13,097 nt of DNA from the NCBI GenBank assembly GCA_947466555.1, contig CANIFK010000060.1, positions 1 to 13,097 of the forward strand. The letters are read 5' to 3'. Under the pieces are notes generated by a model. It did not search any database. It was not told the origin of the DNA and worked only from the letters and a program-made list of their open reading frames with translations. This DNA comes from Acidobacteriota bacterium. GTDB lineage: Bacteria; Acidobacteriota; Terriglobia; Bryobacterales; Bryobacteraceae. This document shows, one piece after another, positions 6,922-13,097 of the stretch. Every line of letters starts with the position of its first letter. Within the stretch, counting starts at the first letter, position 1. The position numbers and the translations under genes were made by a program.

Positions 6922-8341
6922 CGCGGCTGCTTTTGCGCAAGCTCCCTTTGAAGGTAGCGGCGACGTGGGCGAAACGCCGAAGTCCGGGGTTGTCGTCCCG
7001 GGCACCGGGAGCTTCAAACTCACTGGCGGCGGGGCCAATGTATGGGGCAAGTCCGACGCCTTCTTCTTCACCTGGAAGAAGATAACTGGTGATATCACCA
7101 TCACGGCTGACGTGGCCTTCGAAGGCACCGGCAAGAACGCTCATCGAAAAGCGATGCTCATGCTCCGCCAGGACCTGATGCCGGATTCCCCGTACGCCGA
7201 CATCGCCCTCCACGGCGATGGCCTCACGTCGCTGCAGTACCGCGAAAGCAAAGGTGGAGATACGAAGGAACACCGCTCCACCATCACCAAGCCCACTCGC
7301 ATCCGCATCGAGCGCCGCGGTAACCAGATCCGTGTTTACGCCGGACAGCCCAACCAGCCGCTCACCGCCACTGGCCCACAAATCATGGAGTTCAACGGCC
7401 CCATCTACGCCGGCCTTGCCATGTGTTCCCACGACGCGGCGGAGCTCGAAACCGCCGTGTTCTCCAACGTTCGCATCGAACAGGGCGTCGGCCAGCAGCA
7501 GTACCGCAGCCACATCACCGTCTACGATTTCAAGACTCGCAAGACGCGGGAAGTCTACGCCGCCGATGGCGTTGTCGAAGCTCCCAACTGGTCTCGCGAC
7601 GGCAAATTTCTCATCGTGAACACGGGTGGAAGCTTGTTCAAACTGCCATTGCAGGGACCAAAACTCGAAAAAATCGAACTCGGCGATTACCGCTGCAATA
7701 ACGATCACGACATCACCCGCGACGGACGCCGCATCGCGTTCTCTGCCTCCAGCCCAACCTCGCGCGCCTCCCAGGTCTACGTAGCTGATTCGAACGGCGC
7801 CAACGTCAAACTGCTCACGCCCGCCGCACCCAGTTATTTCCACGGCTGGTCGCCGGATGCGCAATGGCTTGCCTTCGTCGGTCAGCGCGACGGGAAGTTC
7901 GAACTCTATCGAGTACCCGTAACCGGCGGCCCGGAAGAGCGCCTGACCAGTAAAGGCGCCTATGACGACGGCCCGGAATACACGCCGGATGGCAAGTGGA
8001 TCTATTTCAACTCCAACCGCTCCGGGACCTGGGACATTTGGCGCATCCCGTCGTCCGGCGGTGGTTTGGATGATGTGAAGGCCGAACGCATTACCAGCGA
8101 TGAATGGGAGGATTGGTTCCCCCACTTCTCGCCCAATGGCAAACGCATGGTGATGCTCTCCTTTCCCACCGGCACCTCCGGCCACAACGGCAAGATGCCC
8201 GGTATGGCGCTTCGCCTCTTCAAAAAAGACGGCAAACACGAAGTGCTAACGACATTCTTCGGAGGGCAGGGAACGATGAACGTGAACTCCTGGTCGCCAG
8301 ACGGTAAACAGTTCGCCTTCGTCGTCTACGAGCCGCGATAA
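6890..8341 (+). CDS. Exported PD40/TolB-like beta-propeller protein with N-terminal concanavalin-like domain
   Basis: The 483-residue protein has a clean signal peptide (MNAIFVTILLSAAAFA) and two domains. Residues about 20-210 look like a DUF1349/concanavalin A-like beta-sandwich (GSGDVG, FFFTWKKITGDITI, RKAMLMLRQ, IYAGLAMCSHD). Residues about 225-483 hold some six PD40 (WD40-like) blades with the cores NWSRDGKFL, DITRDGRRIAF, GWSPDAQWLAF, EYTPDGKWIYF, HFSPNGKRMVM and SWSPDGKQFAF, as in TolB and peptidase S9 propellers. There is no hydrolase domain or heme site, so it is probably a binding or scaffold protein in the periplasm. Its start lies inside the last 32 bp of the cytochrome gene, which argues for coupled expression. 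Function in the redox operon is unknown. Confidence 0.88.
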   Translation: MNAIFVTILLSAAAFAQAPFEGSGDVGETPKSGVVVPGTGSFKLTGGGANVWGKSDAFFFTWKKITGDITITADVAFEGTGKNAHRKAMLMLRQDLMPDSPYADIALHGDGLTSLQYRESKGGDTKEHRSTITKPTRIRIERRGNQIRVYAGQPNQPLTATGPQIMEFNGPIYAGLAMCSHDAAELETAVFSNVRIEQGVGQQQYRSHITVYDFKTRKTREVYAADGVVEAPNWSRDGKFLIVNTGGSLFKLPLQGPKLEKIELGDYRCNNDHDITRDGRRIAFSASSPTSRASQVYVADSNGANVKLLTPAAPSYFHGWSPDAQWLAFVGQRDGKFELYRVPVTGGPEERLTSKGAYDDGPEYTPDGKWIYFNSNRSGTWDIWRIPSSGGGLDDVKAERITSDEWEDWFPHFSPNGKRMVMLSFPTGTSGHNGKMPGMALRLFKKDGKHEVLTTFFGGQGTMNVNSWSPDGKQFAFVVYEPR

Positions 8342-8351
8342 GATACGAGGA

Positions 8352-10241
8352 ATGGCAAAACGTCTACTGTTTGCGGCACTCCTCACGGCCGCGTCGCTTC
8401 CGGCTCAGTACACGTTTCCGCAGGCTCAGGCGTTCCTCAAACAGTACTGCGAAAAGTGCCATCAGGATCAGGCACCCGCCGGCGGTTTCCGTCTCAGCCG
8501 TGTCGCCGATCCCGCCAGCCTCACCTCCGACGCCACCAAATGGTTGTCCCTCACGAACCGCGTCAAAAACGGCGAAATGCCGCCCAAAGGTGCGTCCGCT
8601 CCGCCGATCGATGCCAAAGAGAAGTTTGGCGAGTTTGTCCAGGAAGCAGTCCACACGGCCGCCTGTTCCACTGGCGTCGCTCCGGGCCGGAGCCTGATTC
8701 GCCGGTTGAACCGGAATGAATACGCCGCCACTGTCCGTGATCTGCTCGACATGCATATGGATTTGGCGAAGTCGTTTCCCACCGATGGCGCCGGTGGCGA
8801 AGGGTTCGACAACGCCGCCGAAACCCTCTTCCTCTCGCCCCTCCACTCCGAAAAATACCTGGAAGTAGCCAAGTTCGCAGTGGAGTTTGCGGCCAAGGAG
8901 TATAAGTCCCGCGCCCGCATTTTCGTTGCCAAGCCCGGTACCGGCGTTACTCCGGATCAAGCCGCCCGGAAGATCTTTGACGTCTTCCTCCCCCGCGCCT
9001 TCCGCCGCCCTGTCACCGAAGCCGAAATCACGCCATACATCGAGCTTTTCCGCGCCGCCCAGAAGCAAGGCGAGACTTTCGACAACGCCATCCTATTCGC
9101 CCTCCGCGGCGTCCTCGTTTCCCCCAATTTCCTCTTCCGTGTGGAGGCCCCCAATCTCTCCGCCGAGCCAAGGCCGATCGACAACTACGCGTTGGCCAGC
9201 CGCCTGTCGTATTTCCTTTGGGGCAGTATGCCGGACGAGCTGCTGACCGACCTGGCCGCCAAGGGGAAACTGCAGGATCCCGAAGTCCTTCGCCAGATCG
9301 TCCGCATCATGCTTCGGAACGACCGTTCTGTTGACTTCGCCCAGTCCTTCGTCGAACAGTGGTTGCACACTCGAGAACTCAGTGGCGACAAGGCGCCCGA
9401 CGCCAAGCTTTTCCCCGATTTCACCAAGGACGAAGACCTTCGCTCTGACATTCGCTATCAGCCCATTCTCTTCTTCCGCGAGGTGTTCCTGCAGAACCTG
9501 TCGCTTACGAACTTCCTCGATTCCAAGCACTCTATTGGCACCCGCAAACTCGCCACCCACTTCGGCTTGAAACTCGCTCTTCGGCCTAATCAGACCTCGC
9601 AGCCGCACTGGATCGAACTGCCGGAAAACTCCAATCGCGGTGGCCTTCTCGGCATGCCCGCTGTTCTCAGCGTCTCGTCGTATCCCTACCGCACCAGTCC
9701 GGTTCTTCGTGGCGCGTGGGTCTTGGAATCTATACTTGGCACGCCACCTCCGCCCCCGCCCGCCAATGTTCCGCCCCTTGAAGAAGCGCCCGCCGGCAAA
9801 GCCCCCGGTACCATGAAGGAACGGCTTGCGCAGCACCGGAATAACGCCGTCTGCGCCAGTTGTCACAGCCGTATTGACCCCTTTGGCTTTGCCCTGGAGA
9901 ACTACGATGTCACCGGCAAATGGCGGACTGAAGACGGCGGCAAACCCATCGACGCCAGCGCCGAACTCCTAGACGGCACTAAATTCGACGGGCCGTCCGA
10001 GATGCGTAAGGTGCTGATGGAACGGAAGGACCTTTTCGTCCGCCACCTGACGAACAAAATGCTGGGCTACGCGCTGGGCCGTGGCCTCAACATCAAAGAT
10101 TCCTGCACCGTCGATGCAATCGTCGCCAAGGTGAAGCAAAATAACTATAGCGCCCAGACTTTGCTCGAAGAAATCGTCTTAAGCGTTCCCTTCCGCCAGC
10201 AAGCCGGCACGCCCCCGGCCAAGGAGCCCGCAAAGAAATGA
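8352..10241 (+). CDS. DUF1592-type diheme cytochrome (DUF1587/1595/1592/1588/1585 architecture)
   Basis: The 629-residue exported protein (signal peptide about 1-18) belongs to the planctomycete/acidobacterial DUF1592 family. Segments in order: a cytochrome-like N-terminus with CEKCH at 33-37; DUF1587 (about 112-175, LIRRLNRNEYAATVRDLLDM); DUF1595 (about 205-265, FLPRAFRRPVTEAEI); DUF1592 (about 260-395, YALASRLSYFLWGSMPDELL); DUF1588 (about 425-525, NRGGLLGM, a GTPPPPPP stretch, then CASCH 501-505 followed by RIDPFGFALENYD); DUF1585 (about 545-620, LTNKMLGYALGRG). Two CxxCH motifs suggest covalent heme at each end. This is the compact form, without the PA14/carbohydrate-binding insert of longer homologues. 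It starts 10 bp after the propeller gene and overlaps the DUF1552 gene by ATGA, the usual family pairing. Biochemical function of the family is not established. Confidence 0.93.
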   Translation: MAKRLLFAALLTAASLPAQYTFPQAQAFLKQYCEKCHQDQAPAGGFRLSRVADPASLTSDATKWLSLTNRVKNGEMPPKGASAPPIDAKEKFGEFVQEAVHTAACSTGVAPGRSLIRRLNRNEYAATVRDLLDMHMDLAKSFPTDGAGGEGFDNAAETLFLSPLHSEKYLEVAKFAVEFAAKEYKSRARIFVAKPGTGVTPDQAARKIFDVFLPRAFRRPVTEAEITPYIELFRAAQKQGETFDNAILFALRGVLVSPNFLFRVEAPNLSAEPRPIDNYALASRLSYFLWGSMPDELLTDLAAKGKLQDPEVLRQIVRIMLRNDRSVDFAQSFVEQWLHTRELSGDKAPDAKLFPDFTKDEDLRSDIRYQPILFFREVFLQNLSLTNFLDSKHSIGTRKLATHFGLKLALRPNQTSQPHWIELPENSNRGGLLGMPAVLSVSSYPYRTSPVLRGAWVLESILGTPPPPPPANVPPLEEAPAGKAPGTMKERLAQHRNNAVCASCHSRIDPFGFALENYDVTGKWRTEDGGKPIDASAELLDGTKFDGPSEMRKVLMERKDLFVRHLTNKMLGYALGRGLNIKDSCTVDAIVAKVKQNNYSAQTLLEEIVLSVPFRQQAGTPPAKEPAKK

Positions 10242-11560
10242 AGCCCGCTCTCTCCCGTCGCAGCATTTTGAAAGGCGCCGGTGTCGGCCTCAGCCTCCCC
10301 TGGCTTGAAGCCATGGCCGCCACGCCGTCCGGCAAGCCTCCCGTGCGACTCGCCGCGTTGTACATGCCGAATGGTGTGAATGTCGATTCCTGGATTCCGA
10401 ACGGGAAGGGCCGTGACTGGGAACTCTCAAAGACCCTCTCTCCCCTGGAATCCCTGAAGAATCAGGTCACTGTCGTCAGCAATCTCTGGAACGCGAACTC
10501 CAAAGGCGGCGATGGCCACTACGTCAAAGAAGCGGCCATTCTTACTTGCACCACGATCAAGAAAACCCCCGGCGCCGATATCGGCAACGGCGTTTCCGTC
10601 GATCAGATGGCTGCCCAATCGGTCGCCGATCAGACGCCGCTTCCTTCGCTTGAACTTGGTGTGACCCCCGTCGCCATTGGGGTTGATGCCGTCGTCGGCT
10701 ACACCCGCGTCTACGGCTCCCATATCGCGTGGTCGAACGCCACCACGCCGCTGGCCCGCGAAATCAACCCGCGCTCGGTCTACGAACGGCTCTTCCGTGC
10801 CGCCTCCGGCCAGTCGAACAACAGCGCCAAGATGGATACGCTTCTGCTCGATCGCGTGCTTGGCGATGCCAATCGCCTCCGCGGCCAGGTCGGCGCCGCC
10901 GACCGTATCCGCATCGACGAGTACATGTCCCTGATGCGTTCGCTCGAACAGCGTGTGCAGCGCGCCTCGGCCGGTACGCAGAGAACCTGGAAAGCTCGCG
11001 CTGCTATGGATCCGAAGGCCACGCCTCCAGAGAAACCGGCCGACCATGCCGAACACGTCCGACTGATGATGGACATGATCGCCACGGCATTTCAGACGGA
11101 CACGACGCGCGTCGCCACCTTCATGTTCGGCAACGCTGTATCGAACGTCAGCTTCCGTTTTCTGGAAGGCGTCAGCGCCGGCCACCACGACGTTTCCCAT
11201 CACTCCAAGGAAGCCGACAAACTCCGGCAGTATCAGATCATCAATCAGTGGCACATCGCCCAATATGCTTACTTGCTCCAACGTCTGAGCGAAATGAAGG
11301 AAGGCGATTCGACGGTCCTCGACAATTCGATGGTCCTCTTCGCCAGCGCCCTCAGCGATGGCAATAGCCACAACCCGCACAGACTTCCCATCGTTTTGGG
11401 CGGGCGTGGCGGCGGGCGCATAGATAGCGGTCAGCATCTGGTCTACACCGAAGACGATCCGCTGGCCAATCTCTACGTCTCCATGCTCGACGCTTTCGGC
11501 GCCCCTGTCGAACGCTTTGCCGACAGCACCGGCCCGCTTGCTGGTCTGCTGAAGAGCTAA
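10238..11560 (+). CDS. Tat-exported DUF1552 family protein
   Basis: The 440-residue protein begins with a twin-arginine signal (SRRSILKGAGVG, residues 6-17; cleavage near AMA 25-27). The remainder matches the DUF1552 family, related by pattern to DUF1501/sulfatase-like proteins: LAALYMPNGVN, LSPLESLKNQVTVVSNL, GVSVDQMAAQ, a mid-protein helix with EQRVQRA, TDTTRVATFMFGNAVS, GHHDVSHHS, and GDSTVLDNSMVLFASALSDGNSH near the C-terminus. The conserved His/Asp clusters could bind a metal, but this is inference. Tat export implies folding in the cytoplasm, whereas the operon's cytochromes use Sec. The ATGA overlap with the DUF1592 gene fits the known tight pairing of these families. No enzymatic activity is established for the family. 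Confidence 0.93.
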   Translation: MKPALSRRSILKGAGVGLSLPWLEAMAATPSGKPPVRLAALYMPNGVNVDSWIPNGKGRDWELSKTLSPLESLKNQVTVVSNLWNANSKGGDGHYVKEAAILTCTTIKKTPGADIGNGVSVDQMAAQSVADQTPLPSLELGVTPVAIGVDAVVGYTRVYGSHIAWSNATTPLAREINPRSVYERLFRAASGQSNNSAKMDTLLLDRVLGDANRLRGQVGAADRIRIDEYMSLMRSLEQRVQRASAGTQRTWKARAAMDPKATPPEKPADHAEHVRLMMDMIATAFQTDTTRVATFMFGNAVSNVSFRFLEGVSAGHHDVSHHSKEADKLRQYQIINQWHIAQYAYLLQRLSEMKEGDSTVLDNSMVLFASALSDGNSHNPHRLPIVLGGRGGGRIDSGQHLVYTEDDPLANLYVSMLDAFGAPVERFADSTGPLAGLLKS

Positions 11561-11562
11561 CC

Positions 11563-11973
11563 ATGAAAGCCCTCTTCGCCCTGCTCTTCGCTCTCACCGT
11601 CTCCGCGGCCGATCTGACCGGCATCTGGGTCGGCCAGATGCCCACGCGCAATGGCGAATCAGTCGACATCGCGTTTCAGTTGGTTCAATCGGGCACCAAG
11701 CTGAGCGGCAAGCTCTATGGCGACTACCGCAGCAGTCCGATCGTCGAAGGCATCGTCGCCGGGGAACTCGTCACCTTCGTGGTCCTCGCCGCCGAGCAGG
11801 CGGGCAACCAGATCAACGATTCCAAACTACGCTTCACCGGCAGTCTCAAGAGCGGTGAAATCGAACTCACCCGCGAGCGGGAAAGCATAGTCAATGCCGG
11901 CAATAAAGGCAGCGCCCAAACTAAAGCCGGTCCAAGTCCCAAGCAGACCTTCCGCCTGAAAAAATTAGCGTAA
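11563..11973 (+). CDS. Small secreted beta-rich protein, function unknown
   Basis: The 136-residue protein has a signal peptide (MKALFALLFALTVSA) and a mature part rich in alternating beta-strand patterns: LTGIWVGQMP, SVDIAFQLVQSGTKLSGKL, IVEGIVAGELVTFVV, LRFTGSLKSGEIELTRER. This resembles small lipocalin-like or beta-sandwich domains that begin with GxWxG, common as uncharacterised proteins in Acidobacteriota. There are no cysteines, heme sites or transmembrane helices. The start lies 2 bp after the DUF1552 stop, so it is the last gene of the redox operon. I do not recognise a named family. A periplasmic ligand-binding or accessory role is inference from position only. Confidence 0.8.
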   Translation: MKALFALLFALTVSAADLTGIWVGQMPTRNGESVDIAFQLVQSGTKLSGKLYGDYRSSPIVEGIVAGELVTFVVLAAEQAGNQINDSKLRFTGSLKSGEIELTRERESIVNAGNKGSAQTKAGPSPKQTFRLKKLA

Positions 11974-11990
11974 GTTCATGTAAGTGGGAC

Positions 11991-11996
11991 TATACT
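11991..11996 (+). promoter_or_regulatory. Candidate -10 element (TATACT)
   Basis: TATACT lies 18 bp after the stop of the small secreted protein and would place transcription start near 12003, about 30 nt before ATG 12033. No convincing -35 hexamer is found at 16-18 bp spacing, and there is no extended -10 TG. The case rests on the -10 match and its position. Confidence 0.35.
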
Positions 11997-11997
11997 G

Positions 11998-12016
11998 AGC
12001 CCAGAGCGGGTGGGCT
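11998..12016 (+). terminator. Short hairpin at the end of the redox operon
   Basis: AGCCCA (11998-12003) pairs perfectly with TGGGCT (12011-12016) around a 7-nt loop, followed by only TTT. It is a weak terminator candidate. If the -10 at 11991 is real, the 5' arm lies in the promoter and is not transcribed from it, so the hairpin would form only in read-through RNA from the upstream operon. Confidence 0.35.
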
Positions 12017-12018
12017 TT

Positions 12019-12025
12019 AGGAGGT
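12019..12025 (+). promoter_or_regulatory. Strong Shine-Dalgarno (AGGAGGT) for the interrupted gene
   Basis: AGGAGGT sits 7 nt before ATG 12033 and is the best ribosome-binding site in the window. It marks 12033, not the internal ATG 12126, as the original start of the small membrane protein gene. Confidence 0.75.
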
Positions 12026-12032
12026 CATCGGT

Positions 12033-12431
12033 ATGATCCGCCAACTGCTTGCGCTGGTGCTCGTATTGTCTTTCCTTCCTGGCGCGCCGGCTGCGCCCTA
12101 GCAGCAACAGGGTCCCAAGCCATCCATGAAGGAACAGGTGCTTGCCATCCCGGCAGGCGCTGTTGTCGAAGTGCGCACGATGCAAAAAGAGAAGATCAAA
12201 GGCCGTCTTGGCGAGGCCAACGATCAGGCGTTCAAGATCCAACGGGTCCGGAACGACAAAGTCGAAGAAGTCAGCGTGGATTTTCAAAAAGCCAAGTCGA
12301 TCAAGGTGGTCGCGGTCAATGATTCAGGCGCGTCGAAGACAGGCCGGACGGTCGGGTGGGTTGTCCTTGGTGGCCTGGCTACATTGGGGATTATCCTGAT
12401 TGTTACGCTGGCGGCAATCGCCAACAACTGA
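12033..12431 (+). pseudogene. Small exported membrane protein gene interrupted by an in-frame TAG
   Basis: From ATG 12033, behind an optimal Shine-Dalgarno, the frame encodes a textbook signal peptide (MIRQLLALVLVLSFLPGAPAAP). It then meets TAG at 12099-12101 and continues in the same frame, with no other stop, to TGA 12429-12431. The codons after TAG are CAG CAA CAG, so a C-to-T change in a CAG would restore a run of four glutamines and a protein of about 132 residues. The downstream part has an SH3/Sm-like beta-barrel pattern (about 12144-12320: GAVVEVRTMQKEKIKGRLGE, FKIQRV, VEEVSVDFQKAKSIKVV) and a C-terminal transmembrane helix (GWVVLGGLATLGIILIVTLA). Four other genes here end in TAG, so the codon is an ordinary stop in this genome. 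A recent nonsense mutation or a sequencing error is most likely; readthrough is possible but unsupported. Confidence 0.75.
12126..12431 (+). CDS. Intact downstream part of the interrupted gene (possible internal restart)
   Basis: This is the 101-residue stretch that an automatic caller would report, from ATG 12126. It holds the Sm/SH3-like region and the C-terminal transmembrane helix but no signal peptide, so a product started here would differ in topology from the ancestral one. There is no well-spaced ribosome-binding site before 12126. I regard it as the 3' part of the gene that begins at 12033, translated alone only if reinitiation occurs after the TAG at 12099. Confidence 0.45.
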   Translation: MKEQVLAIPAGAVVEVRTMQKEKIKGRLGEANDQAFKIQRVRNDKVEEVSVDFQKAKSIKVVAVNDSGASKTGRTVGWVVLGGLATLGIILIVTLAAIANN

Positions 12432-12460
12432 GGCCGCGTTGGCCGATCCATAATGGAGTA

Positions 12461-13097
12461 ATGCGCATCGCCATCGTCGGTCTAGGATTCATGGGCAGTA
12501 CCCATCTGAAGGGGCTGCAGACAGTTACAGGAGCTACGCTCGCCGCCGTCGCTGAAAGCGACCCCATTAAGCGTTCCGGTGACATGAGCAGCATTCAGGG
12601 CAACCTCGGTGGCCCCGGGGAGAAGTTCGATTTCTCCAACGTTGCCCAGTACGTAACGGCCGAGGAACTCTTCGCCGATCCCAACGTCGACGCGGTCGAT
12701 ATCTGCTTGCCCACCAACTTGCACAAGCCGCTCACGCTGGCCGCGCTGAAAGCCGGCAAGCACGTCCTCGTCGAAAAGCCGATGGGCCTCACCCGCGCTG
12801 AATGCGATGAGATGATCGCGGCCGCCGAAGACGCCGGGCGTATTCTCATGTCCGCGCAGGTGCTTCGTTTCTTCCCCGCTTATACCGCGTTGAAAAAAAT
12901 GTTGGACTCCGGTGACCTTGGCGCCGTTAAATCGGCCTTTTTCCGCCGCCGCTGCGCCGCTCCGGCGTGGAGCCAGTGGCTGAAGAACACGGCTGTATCC
13001 GGCGGCGGCGTTTTCGATCTTCTGATTCACGATGTCGATATCGCCAACCATCTCTTTGGCAAACCGCGCGCCGTTTCCGCCACGGGCTTCGAGAATC
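12461..13097 (+). CDS. Gfo/Idh/MocA family NAD(P)-dependent oxidoreductase, C-terminus cut by window edge
   Basis: The frame is open from ATG 12461 to the edge (212 residues seen). The N-terminal Rossmann domain shows the dinucleotide motif VGLGFMG (G7, G9, G12). The family signature HVLVEKPMG follows, with EKP at 105-107, and then the start of the alpha/beta domain with SGGGVFDLLIHDVD (180-193, containing the D186/H190 region used in catalysis and substrate binding). Members oxidise or reduce sugars, inositols and related compounds with NAD(P). No signal peptide is seen, so it is cytoplasmic. It begins 29 bp after the interrupted gene; a GGAG lies 2 nt before the ATG, closer than usual. Substrate cannot be told from this part. 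Confidence 0.93.
   Translation, partial: MRIAIVGLGFMGSTHLKGLQTVTGATLAAVAESDPIKRSGDMSSIQGNLGGPGEKFDFSNVAQYVTAEELFADPNVDAVDICLPTNLHKPLTLAALKAGKHVLVEKPMGLTRAECDEMIAAAEDAGRILMSAQVLRFFPAYTALKKMLDSGDLGAVKSAFFRRRCAAPAWSQWLKNTAVSGGGVFDLLIHDVDIANHLFGKPRAVSATGFEN

Noticed and set aside
6680..8239. 519-codon open frame on the minus strand opposite the cytochrome and propeller genes
   Set aside because: The sequence is low-complexity Val/Gly/Ala/Arg-rich without recognisable domains, and the plus-strand genes have clear CxxCH and PD40 motifs.
8364..9866. Minus-strand open frames opposite the DUF1592 gene
   Set aside because: They contradict a complete multi-domain plus-strand protein and show no family features.
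10427..11437. 336-codon open frame antisense to the DUF1552 gene
   Set aside because: Same antisense artefact of codon bias; no start context or motifs.
12099..12101. TAG as a recoded sense codon (pyrrolysine or amber recoding)
   Set aside because: At least four neighbouring genes use TAG as their normal stop, and no recoding element is recognisable; a point mutation from CAG is simpler.
12432..12445. GGCC/GGCC inverted repeat after the interrupted gene as a terminator
   Set aside because: The stem is only 4 bp and there is no T-tract.

Overview
The window reads as a GC-rich bacterial chromosome segment, most likely from an Acidobacteriota of the Solibacter/Bryobacter type. This rests on gene content, not on a search: a DUF1592-type cytochrome paired with a Tat-exported DUF1552 protein, a PQQ dehydrogenase, a c3/c7-like multiheme cytochrome, PD40-repeat proteins, Hanks-type kinases, a GH88 hydrolase and a Gfo/Idh/MocA oxidoreductase. 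No rRNA, tRNA, CRISPR array, insertion sequence or phage gene is visible.

Left arm (1-4418, all minus strand). In transcription order, a secreted M20 metallopeptidase (4418-3207) overlaps by ATGA with a GH88-type unsaturated glucuronyl hydrolase (3210-1882). A GC-rich hairpin lies just past the hydrolase. After a short gap come two kinase-fold genes 5 bp apart. The first (1789-785) is a C-terminally membrane-anchored pseudokinase that has lost the VAIK lysine, the HRD aspartate and the DFG aspartate. The second (779 to the window edge, truncated) is a Ser/Thr kinase with all catalytic residues intact. The pair looks like a translationally coupled scaffold-plus-enzyme signalling unit.

Divergent gap (4419-4715). 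It has no confident gene, but carries two short coding-like fragments in different frames that may be remains of a decayed gene.

Right arm (4716-11973, all plus strand) is one compact operon whose products all carry export signals: PQQ-dependent dehydrogenase, five-heme cytochrome, PD40 propeller protein with a concanavalin-like N-terminal domain, DUF1592-type diheme cytochrome, Tat-exported DUF1552 protein, and a small secreted beta-rich protein. Neighbouring genes overlap by 4-32 bp or are 2-10 bp apart. The simplest reading is a periplasmic oxidation module in which a PQQ enzyme feeds electrons to c-type cytochromes. The substrate, and the role of the DUF1592/DUF1552 pair, are unknown.

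Right end (11974-13097). A candidate -10 element and a strong Shine-Dalgarno precede a small exported membrane protein gene (12033-12431). An in-frame TAG directly after its signal peptide breaks it, and a single C-to-T change from CAG would explain this. A Gfo/Idh/MocA NAD(P)-dependent oxidoreductase starts at 12461 and runs off the window.
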